This document shows, piece by piece, positions 48,190-57,909 of a stretch of 64,000 nucleotides of DNA. Numbering within the stretch: position 1 is the first letter of the stretch; every line of letters begins with the position of its first letter. This DNA comes from Uloborus plumipes (taxonomy: Eukaryota; Arthropoda; Arachnida; Araneae; Uloboridae). The notes under the pieces were generated by a model that was not told where the DNA came from, made no database searches, and saw only the letters and a list, made by a program, of their open reading frames with translations. The stretch covers positions 1-64,000 of the forward strand of contig JAXGGA010001103.1 in NCBI GenBank assembly GCA_038373865.1, given 5' to 3'. Made by a program: the position numbers and the translations under genes.

Positions 48190-48477
48190 GGAAGCAGATG
48201 ATCGAACGTACCACAACTGTCAAAGGCGATCTTGATTGCCCAGAAATGGTTGGATTCTTGATCTGCAGGTATAATGGATATTGGTGGCTAAGGTGCGTCT
48301 TAGACACAGATGAAGAAAATCAAGCTGTTGCAACCTCATGGACCCTCAAATTCTATCTACTATCCAGACTTTGAAAATGTTGTCAATGTGCCCATAAGTG
48401 CTATTATTTCGAAAGTAGACCCTAGTAGAAACGGAAAAGGAATGATTTATAGCCTCTCAAAACAAGACGTGGAATAA
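48190..48477 (+). pseudogene. Transposon-encoded C-terminal domain, inverted duplicate
   Basis: Mirror copy of the minus-strand segment. It encodes ERTTTVKGDLDCPEMVGFLI and CRYNGYWWLRCVLDTDEENQ in one frame. After a +1 change near 48320 it reads the H-G-P-S-N-S block and V-P-I-S-A-I-I-S-K-V, ending at TAA 48475-48477. It differs from the other arm by a few substitutions (for example DTDEEN versus DRDEKN). It lacks the upstream part that the loop supplies to the minus-strand copy. Confidence 0.6.
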
Positions 48478-49070
48478 GCCAACCGTCACTTGTAAATAAC
48501 ATTTCGCAGTTTGCAATATTTCTGTATTATATATCCTCAGGAGCCATAGGCATTGCAATAAAGTGGTAAGAGTGTAAAAAGTCGATTCCATTTTTCATCC
48601 AGATCCCATTGCTGTCCCATTCTGCAAATTTTACCACATATACACTACATTAGGAAGTAATATATATATTTTTTTTCAGATTTTTGAAAAATGCACTTTT
48701 TGAAATATTCAAGGTCAAATAATGCTTTTGGTGACCTTGAAATATTAACATCATGAAGCCTTGTCAAATTACATATCATTTGAAAGCTTGTTAAAAGAGC
48801 TTTACAATGACATATAACAAAAGACTCTAGCTGCAATAGAAGATGAGAAAATTGAATTTTTGTATGTTCAAAATTTCACTTTTTTCCATTTTTTGCATTT
48901 TTTAAGCGGTCTCCCACAAAAAACTAACAGCTGAAAAAAAAATTTAAAAATCAGATTTTTGTATCACTTTATGGAGGTAATCAACCCTATATATATATAT
49001 TTTTTTTTTTTTTGAAATTGGTAATGGTCAAGTTTTGAGGCTTGTTGATTTCACATGGAATGGCCCTATA

Positions 49071-50458
49071 GTAAGTATTGCAGAAAATCACATTTATTTT
49101 CTGTTAATGAAGGTGTTCATCATAGATAATTGGTGAGATATTTTTTAAAAAGTAAAAATATAAGTTTCCAATAGAATTCTTCCAATATAGGAAAAACTTT
49201 TTTTTTTTTTTTATGCTTCAAAATAGACGTAAAATTTTTAAAAAAAAGTAACTGAAACTAAAAAATCTACATTTCTTTCTGTCTAAATAACAAGTCACAC
49301 AACACGAGAAAAACCATACTGTAATTGAGGTTGCTTTGTTAAAAAGACGTACACCTAAATTCGAAAGTACATCGAAAAATTCTTGAGTTTTCTTTCATAT
49401 AAAAATGATCTCTATATCATTTGAGTTCCTTTGAAAAATATTTCATCCAATTTTACACCAGTAAAGAACTGAAAACAGTAGTATGGTTTGTAAAGGCAAG
49501 TTATTTTATAACAAAAGTAAAATCATATAGAAAACGAAATATTTTCCTCTTTTACTCGCCTTTCGTGTACTGGGAGAGTTTCTAGATAAGGATTACCGTG
49601 CAAATATTAAACTGAAAATAACAAGCGATTTTCTTCAGCAATAGTTCAAACTTTATTGGAAATAAATAAAGCCTAAATTCTTTCGCCAGTATGAATCAAA
49701 AAGGTATATAGTAAACGAAATTCCATCACATTAAGGCTTATTTTTAGTTAACAGAAAAATGTTTTGATCTTAAATATATTATTAAATTTACGAAATGCTT
49801 AAACGCCTAAAATAGAGACATTTCTCAAAAATAATGCTCAGTGTCCAGGGAGAAATGTTATTTCTACAAAAGGAAAATATACAGAAAGTGTTTGTAGATA
49901 TTAGTTCAGGAAATTTTAACTTTATAAAAAACAAGCGAATATCAGTAAACATCTTTTGTGTACCGCTTGCCAAAGATAGTGTATAATTCAACTTTTTTTT
50001 GTCCGTTATAAGAAGTGTTAATGTAATTTTTCGTAAAAGTTCACTCGTTCATATCGCAATTGTTTGTTTTCTTTCTTAAACGAAAAGCGTCCAAACTTTT
50101 TCTACCAGAAGCCCGCACCCCATATTAAACGATTCCTGACGGCAACGAAAATATAGTATTCAAATAATTTGTTTAACATCCTGAATAGTATAAGAAAATA
50201 TGGAAAAGCAAAGGAAATTAAAAGCCAAAAAATGTTGTTGTCATTACTTGATGCTTCTTTCTAAAATGCATGCGTTTTATAAAACCAATTTCTTGACACT
50301 TAGTTTGAAATTTGGAACTTTTTCATTAATCCTGTAGCGTAAAGGCAGACGAAAGTAAGTTACATTATCGTTACTTTTTAGAAGAACGCCAAAATGTTTC
50401 TTGGACGCAAACAAAGAATAGAACTAACACTTTTAACAATGCTTAATAATTGCGAAGG
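49071..50458. other. AT-rich non-coding DNA
   Basis: No feature recognised. Confidence 0.6.
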
Positions 50459-50745
50459 TTTTTTTTTTTTTTTGTTTAATGACAAATGACATTCTAAGCT
50501 GTTGCTGTTGTCTTGTGCCAGCTAGGCTGGTAATTTGTGGTCGGCTGCTTTGCTTTTCCAACTGTACCGTCAGTTGGTCCGACTTCCACAGTGCACATAT
50601 GCCACAGCACAACGATACATTCACACAAATAATGGACAAGGATAGGAGAGAGAAAGTATATCTATGCCCAAGCCGGGAAACAAATCCTAAGCCTCCCCAA
50701 GCTGGTCAGACTACTCTGACATCTTATTCTCAGGGGTAAATCCAA
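50459..50745 (-). mobile_element. tRNA-derived SINE, second family, degraded
   Basis: Read on the minus strand, GTCAGAGTAGTCTGACC...TTGGGGAGGC...TTTCCCGGCTTGGGCAT aligns with the head of the SINE at 18831. It then has a CTCTCTCC stretch, TTGTGTGAATGTAT and GCATATGTGC...GGAAGTCGG shared with that element. A poly-A tail is visible as T15 at 50460-50474 on the plus strand. The B-box is mutated (GATTTGTTTCC). No TSD was identified. Confidence 0.65.
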
Positions 50746-50814
50746 TAATAGGATTCTACATGCATTGAACAATGTTAAAACTACAGGTTTCACAAGTCAA
50801 CTTTAACAGTAAAT

Positions 50815-51235
50815 CGTTGTGGCACCAGTGGCACCCCCGAGGGCTGCCACTTTACTCCCTATGGTACCCTTGAATATGCCATTTATCTCCATTTGGCACC
50901 AGGCCCGTCATTTAGGGGGAGCAGGGGAGTCAATTGCCCACCCCCTGGCATTGAGAAATCAAGTCATTTACATATAAGTGGACGCGGTTTTTAACGTTTT
51001 CCGATGAAATTGCATTGCGCTTAGACCCTTTGCTCCCCCTCCCCCGGAAAAACTTGAAATGACAGCCCTGTTTGGCACCCTATGGGTGTCTTTTGGCATC
51101 CCCATGGCTGCAACATGGCACCCTCAGGAGCCAAATGGCACCTTTAAGGATGCCATAGGGAGTCAAGTGGCACCCTTCTCGGGATGCTGCAATTGCTATA
51201 AATTTTCACCTTAAAGGTGCCTTGTGCAACCTGTA
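50815..51235. repeat. GGCACC/GGTGCC-rich repeat, palindromic, split by a MITE
   Basis: The phrase GGCACC, GGCATCC or the complement recurs about every 20-30 bp. The left half (ACTCCCTATGGTACCCTTG... ATGCCATTT) is an inverted match to the right half (AAATGGCACC...GATGCCATAGGGAGT). The segment is more GC-rich than its surroundings. The hAT MITE at 50900-51070 interrupts it. Its class is unknown. Confidence 0.6.
50900..51070. mobile_element. hAT MITE with perfect 8-bp TSD
   Basis: CAGGCCCGTCATTT at the left and AAATGACAGCCCTG at the right are inverted repeats, flanked by TTTGGCAC on both sides (50892-50899 and 51071-51078). The CAG ends and 8-bp duplication define a hAT-type non-autonomous element of 171 bp. 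The body is G-rich on one side (AGGGGGAGCAGGGG) and C-rich on the other (GCTCCCCCTCCCCC), extending the inverted repeat. Confidence 0.88.
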
Positions 51236-52448
51236 GCTTTAATAGTGCAGTAATAATCATAAAATCACCAGTTTTTAATTATACTAATCAGGCTCTGAGG
51301 TACAGACTCGTACTTTTCAAATTGTAACATCAAGTAATACGACGGACCCTGCATATCAATTAAGCTGGCCGGATGTAGAACGCGGGTCGTAGTTTGAGCA
51401 GAACTGCTCTAAACGACTGCATTAAAATGCCTATTGAACTACGCACAAATCGAAATAATAAATACAAAATTTACTGCGGAATGTCATGCAATTCTACTAA
51501 ACGTGTTGATACATTGCAATTTTTCTGTGAATGAATTCATTCATTAATTTCATAGGAGAACACTTCGAGAGAACAAAGTAACACAAACTCGAAGCGATGA
51601 AAATTGTTCAGGCCCATCTCTCATCGATGAAAAGAATTTCAATCATTGTTTCCAAATTATCGAAAACGCTTTCTTCTCGAAAGATGAAATTCGAGCCAGC
51701 TGAGATCTGATAAATGAAGCGGAAATTCACTTACAAGGCAAAGAAAATCGGATGAAATTGAAGCCGAATTTCAACTAACGAATCAAATACTTCCGCTTCA
51801 GTGAAGCATTTGACTCATACGTAACGAAACAGAAATCGCAATTAAATGCAATACTTCAACTAGAATGAAATATTAAACGTTAATGAATGTGGGATTTTAT
51901 AAATCAACTCTAAGCATTTCAATTCACCAAGAGTTTTCTCTCCATTTGAAACAAATGAAAAGTAATTGTGCTAATTAGTTTTCTGTTAGTTTTCTATGCA
52001 GCTTAGAAAGCGCCATTTATAACTTAGATGCTTTTGAATTAAAGTAAAACTGCTAGAAATACTACTATTAATTTTAACGAAAACTATTTCATACAACATT
52101 GAGTCAGATTTTGAAGAAAACTTCCGCTTTGAGTGCAAAGTAAAATATTTTATGAGTGTTTTCTTTTTGTCGTTATGGGTTTGTAATCTCTAAATCTTAC
52201 GTATATGTCTGTGAAATTTTGCTTGGGACAAATGCTGACATTTCGAAAAGTGCTGCATCTAAATAGATACGAGAAAACTATATGCAGATATTATTTCGTG
52301 TTCGTTTTTTACTAAAAAAATTGTCCCAGTGATAAAAATTCTCGAAAAACATAGATTAATTATGAAGTTTATAATTTTTATACTGTTTGTTTCGTTAATC
52401 TACAAGGTGATTTAAAAGTCATGTAGCCATTGTAAAATATTCTACTTT
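51236..52448. other. Non-coding DNA
   Basis: Somewhat less AT-rich around 51340-51850, with no long open frame, splice-like structure or repeat partner that I could identify. Confidence 0.5.
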
Positions 52449-52887
52449 AAATAAAATATTTTTGGAAAAAAAAATAGAACCGACTTCAGTTGGAAATTTC
52501 TCTAAAAAGTAAAAAATAATTTTTTTCTTTGAACACCATCGAAACTACTTTTAAACATAAGTTTTGAAGTCGGCGCAAAAACGATAGTTAAAATGATACT
52601 TAACCATATTTTGCCAACATTTTTTCAAAGAAACCATTGGAAATTAAAAGCAGAATATTTGTAACATTACACGAATGTGTGGTAATCAATGAAATGAATC
52701 CATTAAAATTTATATTTATAGTTGAATTGTAGTTGCGTATGAATCTATACATTGTTTTTGCGCCGACTTCAAAACTTATGTTTAAAAGTAGTTTCGATGG
52801 TGTTCAAAGAAAAAAATTATTTTTTACTTTTTAGAGAAATTTCCAACTGAAGTCGGTTCTATTTTTTTTTCCAAAAATATTTTATTT
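52449..52887. repeat. Inverted repeat with AACCGACTTC arms
   Basis: Arms of about 135 bp (52449-52584 and 52753-52887) share TAGAACCGACTTCAGTTGGA and CGATGGTGTTCAAAG in inverted orientation around a loop of about 170 bp. The arms carry two CCGACTTC/GAAGTCGG phrases each. The same GAAGTCGGTT phrase ends the direct repeats that follow. Confidence 0.8.
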
Positions 52888-52909
52888 CATTCTTTTTAGT
52901 GTAAATGCA

Positions 52910-53290
52910 CTTAAAATAATCAAAATATAGTTAAAAAATCATGCAGCTGTTCAAAAAACTTGCAGACCTGGACTCGATCTCATTCCATCAGGAACTTCAA
53001 ACCGACGCTTTTAACCACTTGACCATCGGGTCGCTCATTGAAGTAAGGATTTACGATAGCACATATTGTTTTTAAATAACATGAAATTTTAGTTTTTCGA
53101 TCATAGTTTAATTTTTTTTCTAGGGAACAAATATCGTCATATGAATACATGGTACCTAAGTTAACCATCTCCTATCGATTAAAAAAATCGTCCAAATCGG
53201 TTCAGTAGATCAGATGTTATGTGCGAACAAACAGACAAAAAAACATACGCTTTGAATTGAGAACCTCCTCCTTTTTTGAAGCCGGTTAAA
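52910..53290. repeat. Direct repeat, copy 1
   Basis: About 380 bp, highly similar to 53983-54366. It runs from ATGCAGCTGTTCAAAAAA through TCTCATTCCATCAGGAACTT and ACCACTTGACCATCGGGTCG to GAGAACCTCCTCC and a terminal GAAGCCGGTTAAAAA. The terminal AACCTCCTCCTTTTT...GAAGTCGGTTAAAA phrase is one I recall as widespread in arthropod genomes. Class not determined. Confidence 0.75.
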
Positions 53291-53982
53291 AATTGAAAGC
53301 AAAAGTAAGTAATTTGAATTGTGGTAGAAGGAGTTAGAGTAACACTTGGAAAATTGGTGCAAGTTTTTGCTTTTCATGGAAAATAATTTTCAACTAAAGT
53401 GGACTCTTTAGCTTTTTTCAAACACCACAAATCAAAATCTTATTTTTTAAAAATGTGTGTCACTTTAATGATCGTTCATACCCCCCCCCCCCCTCGTAGT
53501 GCAAAAAAACATTACACAGCAGATTTTTCCCAATAACTCAACACTCATGGTGTTTGATACATTTTATTTGTTTGTAATGATGTTTTTTAGTCACAACCAA
53601 TATGAAAATCACAAAAAATAGTTACTTTAATTTTTAACATATATTTATCATCTTCAGAATTTTTGACTTTTAATTTTACCTTGAATTTGACGTAAATGCA
53701 AGGTATAAAATACAGAATTTTATAAAGGTACAAAAATTAACATAATATAATTGATTGTGCATATAATTTTTGACAAAATAATATAGGTGCCGCAAATCAA
53801 GAACCATTTATTGCCACAATCGATTCAAAGCCCCCAAAAATGGCGCAAACGTCCGTAAGAAAATTCTACAGCATCGAAGGACCACATTGCCAATTTTAAT
53901 AAAGATCCGACCAAAACTGTTATTTTGTACCATAAAAAAATATGGGGCACATTCCCATGGGAGGATGTACCTGCATAAGGAC

Positions 53983-54366
53983 ATTACAATCATTAAAATC
54001 ATTCAAAAAAAAAAACATGCAGCTATTCGAAAAAATCCTTGCAGACCTAGACTCCATCTCATTCCATCAGGAACTTCAACCTGACGCGCAAAACCACTTG
54101 ACCATCGGGTCGATCATCGAAGTAAGGATTTACGATAGCAGATATTGTTTTAAATGACATGCAATGTTAGTTTTTCGATTATAACTTTTTTTCTAGTGAA
54201 CAAATATCGTCATATGAGTACATGGTACCTAAGTTCCACCATCTCCTATCGATTAAAAAAAATTGTCCAAATCGGTTCAGTAAATCAGATGTTATGTGCG
54301 AACAAACAAAAAAAAAGTATACGCTTTGAATTGAGAACCTCCTCCTTTTTCGAAGTCGGTTAAAAA
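53983..54366. repeat. Direct repeat, copy 2
   Basis: Matches 52910-53290 in the same orientation, with scattered substitutions and small indels. It ends GAAGTCGGTTAAAAAATTC. The 690 bp between the copies include a C14 run near 53480. Confidence 0.75.
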
Positions 54367-55582
54367 ATTCAAATGCAAGATATTCGGCCAGCTGAAAAAG
54401 CTACAATTTCGTAACAAAGCGCCATTTTATTTCTATTTTATATGCGCACTAAAGCTTCTGGTAGCTTCTAGTTAGATTCGAACAGATTGTTTTTTTCGCG
54501 GGGTCAGATAAATTTTCCTATACAACAAACATTTTCAACTCATTCATTTGAAGCCGTTGTGAAGGCTTGTCAGAATAAGTTTCCAATATTTCTGCAAAAT
54601 CTTTTGATTGCTATTGTGTTTTGGGCAAACTACAAGTAGAAAACAGGAGAATTACCGTCACGAAACACAAATTTCTTAAATTGAAGATGAGATGCCGTAA
54701 ATTAAAAAGTTTTTTTCAGTTCTACTGAAAGACAATCGTTAGTACATATCAATTGAAGGGGCAAGTGGATAAAGGAGATAGGTAATATATTTTGTTAATT
54801 TCTAGAAAAAGCTTTAAAAAATGTTGTGCTATTTTTAATGGATTTTTCTCAACTGGTAACACGGGATCATATTCTTAGGTACTAACCATTTCTGTGACTA
54901 AAGGGGACATGATACTGATGGACTTATCACCTTCATCCATGGTAAAAAGTAAGTTTCAAAAATTGCCACTTATCACCTTTATCCACTTGCCCCTTTAATT
55001 GCATTTATGTAGAACTTTAAATTTCTGAACTCTAAATTTTCTGCATCATGGTTAAATTAAGGACTTTGTTTCGTGGGGTTTCTGTAACGCATTTTAATAC
55101 ATTGCTTCAAACTGTAACAGGCGCTGCGTCGCTTTAGTTGTGATATACAATGTTCTGGGAATCATGTTAAACAATTGTTATAGCAGAAACATATAAATAG
55201 GCGAATTGAGGTTTTATTTGCTGAGTTTTGTGACGTCAGAGACCTCTATCAGGGACGTTATTCAGCTAAAGAAAATTTTGCTGCTTAAAAACCAATTTTT
55301 TGTGAGTTCATTTTCGCAATCCACACTTCTTTAACGTAGTTTTTTCTGTTTCAATAACGTGTTTAAGGTATAAACAAACATTAGTCTCACTCTATGAACA
55401 TTTGCACATAAAATATCGTATATAGATGTCGCATCAAAAATGCTGATGATTTTCATCTTGCGCAAGCAAAAGTAATATATTTCCCTTTAATTGTTACTCT
55501 TTTTCTTCTGAGTGCATTAACTATATAATTGTATGACTCACTTCATGCTTGCATATCTCAAGCTTTAATATATATATATATA
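54367..55582. other. Non-coding DNA
   Basis: AT-rich with a short TATA repeat before the next palindrome (about 55569-55581). A phrase of the type CACTTGCCCCTT near 54980, with GGGGCAAGTGGATAAAGG near 54757, forms an inverted pair resembling pogo subterminal motifs, but no termini were found. Confidence 0.5.
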
Positions 55583-56234
55583 CAGGGTGTCCACTCCAAT
55601 CGTGGACCAATAGCTAATTTCTAAACCGTTAGAGATAAGCATATAGTTTATTTGGGAAAAAATCTCCAAATTATGAAAGGAATTTTGGGTCTATTCAATG
55701 TTTTTCAAAAAATCAAATTTTGAAAGAGTTACGAAATTTAAATTTTTATACAGCCCCCCCAGTCCTATCAATCATATTTAGTAAAACATTCTTGACACTG
55801 TAACGTTTAAAACTAAAAAAAAATCACTCTTCTACGACAAAAATTGACCGAGTTATGACGTTTTGAAAAATCAAGATTTTGAAGGATTTCGCATACGGTC
55901 CCTTAAGCGATCTCTCGATGACGTCATGAAACAATGCAAAATCTTGATTTTTCAAAACGTCATAACTCGGTCAATTTTTGTGGTGGAAGAGTGATTTTTT
56001 TTTAGTTTTAAACGTTACAGTGTCAAGAATGTTTTACTAAATATGATTGATAGGACTGGGGGGCTGTATACAAATTTAAATTTCGTAACTCTTTCAAAAT
56101 TTGATTTTTTGAAAAACATTGAATAGACCAAAAATTCCTTTCATAATTTGGAGATTTTTTCCCAAATAAACTATATGCTTATCTCTAACGGTTTAGAAAT
56201 TAGCTATTGGTCCACGATTGGAGTGGACACCCTG
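55583..56234. mobile_element. 652-bp CAGGGTGTCC palindrome, copy 3
   Basis: Same family as 22821 and 24996, inserted in a TA repeat. Arms 55583-55880 and 55937-56234, with the loop oriented as in copy 2. The Tc1 transposon starts 12 bp beyond its right end. Confidence 0.9.
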
Positions 56235-56246
56235 TATATATATACA

Positions 56247-57908
56247 CAGTTAGTCAATAAAGTCGTCGTACATTAAGAAAAAGTAATATCAAATCCAAAT
56301 GTAAAGTGCGAAAGGGTAGTTTCATAAAGTTTTATTTTTTTAATATTTAGTTTCAATAAGGGACTTTGAAATTATTCAACTGTAATATTTTCATACCTAA
56401 TAATTTATGCACACTAATTTTTAAAAGAAAATTGGCCAGAAATCACAGCCAAAAAAGTTTGCGTACAACGCAAAGTAATCGGGGGATATCCTATCTAATT
56501 TTTAAAGTTCAAACTTGAGAATGCAAAGAAGGTTACATTTTTAAGGTCATTGACTTCCGAAGCAAATTTCACGTTAATTTGAAGTTGTTATTTCTACTTT
56601 CTTTGACAAAAATGACAACCAATAAAGAAATTCCTATAGTTACGAGACAACTAATTATAAAGTTGAGAGATGAAGGTAAAACTCTTCGTGATATTGGTAA
56701 AACCATTAGAAAATCATTTCCTAGGGTACAAAGAGTTATTCAAAACTATCTTGACACTGGTAGTCTTGCTGTAAAACCAAGATGTGGGAGACCGAAGAAG
56801 CTAACTCAGAGAGAAGAAAGAAAAATTCTTTTACGAATTAAACAAAATCTTAAACTTTCTGCTACAAGCATTGTAAAAGACATTTTTTTAACTAGCAGCA
56901 AGGAAATTTCTCCAGAAACTGCACAAAAGGTGCTGCATAAGGCCGATTATCATGGGCTCAAACCTAGGTCTAAGCCATGCATTTCCGAGACAAATAGAAA
57001 GAAAAGAACTGCTTTTGCCAAAACATATTTAAACTCTTCGTAGAACTTCTGAAACAATGTAATTTGGTTAGATGAAAGTAAATTTACAATAGTTAAAGTT
57101 AATGGCCACCCTATTGTAGGGAGAAAACCAGGAACAGAACTGAATCTAAGAAATTTAAATCCAACTGTCAAACATGGATTTGGCGGTGTGATGGTATGGG
57201 AGTGTATGTCGTCGAAAGGAGTTGGAAATCTTCACATTATTGATAAAGTCATGGATAAGAATATTTAACCGGATATTCTAAAGAAAAATCTACGATACAG
57301 TGCCCAAAATTTAAAAATATCTAATACCTTTATCTTCCAACAAGACATCAACGACCCGAAACATACAGTTAAAAATGAAGGAATATCTCCTCCATCACAC
57401 TCCAAGACAGTTGCGTACTCCTCCACAGTCACCAGACCTCAATCTAATCGAACATTTGTGAGAAAAATTGGAGAAACGAATTCAAAAACACAATATTACG
57501 TCGAAAAATGAGCTAATTAGTAAATTGCTGGAAGAATGGGCGAAATTTACTTCGGATGACACTGAAAAACTAGTTCAGTCAATCAGTCAATGCCCAGACG
57601 TCTGCAAGCTGTTTTGAAGAATAAAGGATATGCTACAAAGTATTGAAGTAATGTAAAAACTTATGTTTTGCTTTTGTTTTGAAAGTGTACGCAGACTTTA
57701 TTAGAGGGAATTTCTCAGTTTTTTTGACAAAATATTTTTTTGTAAAAATGTAAAAAGTATTACACTTATATTATTTACTTTTTATTCAAGCTTACAATTG
57801 TAGCTAATAGAAGAAAAAAAAATGCAATGATTAAAATACATTTTTCTATGCTTAAAGTGTTTTTTTAATTTAAAATTAAGTGTGTACGCAGACTTTTGTG
57901 ACTAACTG
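56247..57908 (+). mobile_element. Full-length Tc1-like transposon, inactive
   Basis: CAGTTAGTCAATAAAGTCGT at the left and ACTTTTGTGACTAACTG at the right give imperfect TIRs in TA-rich flanks. The phrase AAGTYTGCGTACAC is present twice at each end: near 56260 and 56455, and inverted near 57685 and 57882. The inverted repeats are therefore about 215-230 bp long with two direct repeats each, the IR/DR layout known from Sleeping Beauty-type Tc1 elements. The length of 1,662 bp is full size. The transposase between the repeats is broken. Confidence 0.88.
56612..57646 (+). pseudogene. Tc1-like transposase (DD34E) pseudogene
   Basis: From the ATG at 56612 the first 143 codons are open. They contain a paired-type HTH region (about residues 8-50), the GRPKKLT linker motif (near residue 60) and a second HTH. 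The frame then meets TAG at 57041 and TGA at 57050 (the latter replacing an expected Trp). It continues through NNVIWLDESKF with the first catalytic Asp at 57071, G-G-V-M-V-W, and TAA at 57266 (expected Tyr). FQQDINDPKHT carries the second Asp at 57344 and an extra Ile codon. After a +1 shift, PPQSPDLNLIEHL has the catalytic Glu at 57450, followed by a TGA where Trp is expected. A final shift precedes the C-terminal ending LKNKGYATKY. All three catalytic residues survive but at least four stops and two shifts abolish function. Confidence 0.92.
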
Positions 57909-57909
57909 T

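Larger units (their letters stand above)
47149..49066. mobile_element. 1.9-kb palindromic transposon derivative, TATA TSD
   Basis: GGGTCATTCCATGTGAAATC at the left and its complement (GATTTCACATGGAATGGCCC) at the right are flanked by TATA (47145-47148, 49067-49070). The arms (47149-48011 and 48200-49066) are near-perfect complements with a loop of about 188 bp. Both arms contain the same C-terminal transposon coding segment, read outward on opposite strands. The loop continues that coding sense only on the minus strand. The left arm plus loop is therefore the original end, and the right arm is the inverted duplicate. Confidence 0.85.

Noticed and set aside
48075..48374. A 99-codon intact gene in the 47-49 kb palindrome
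   Set aside because: The conserved module is split over two frames and lies within a foldback. The start codon is in the loop and not part of the original gene.
50820..51230. Coding exon in the GC-richer GGCACC segment
   Set aside because: No open frame of useful length, and the periodicity and inverted symmetry fit a repeat.
56579..56611. Upstream extension of the Tc1 frame
   Set aside because: It begins at a TTG. The ATG at 56612 fits the usual start of Tc1 transposases.
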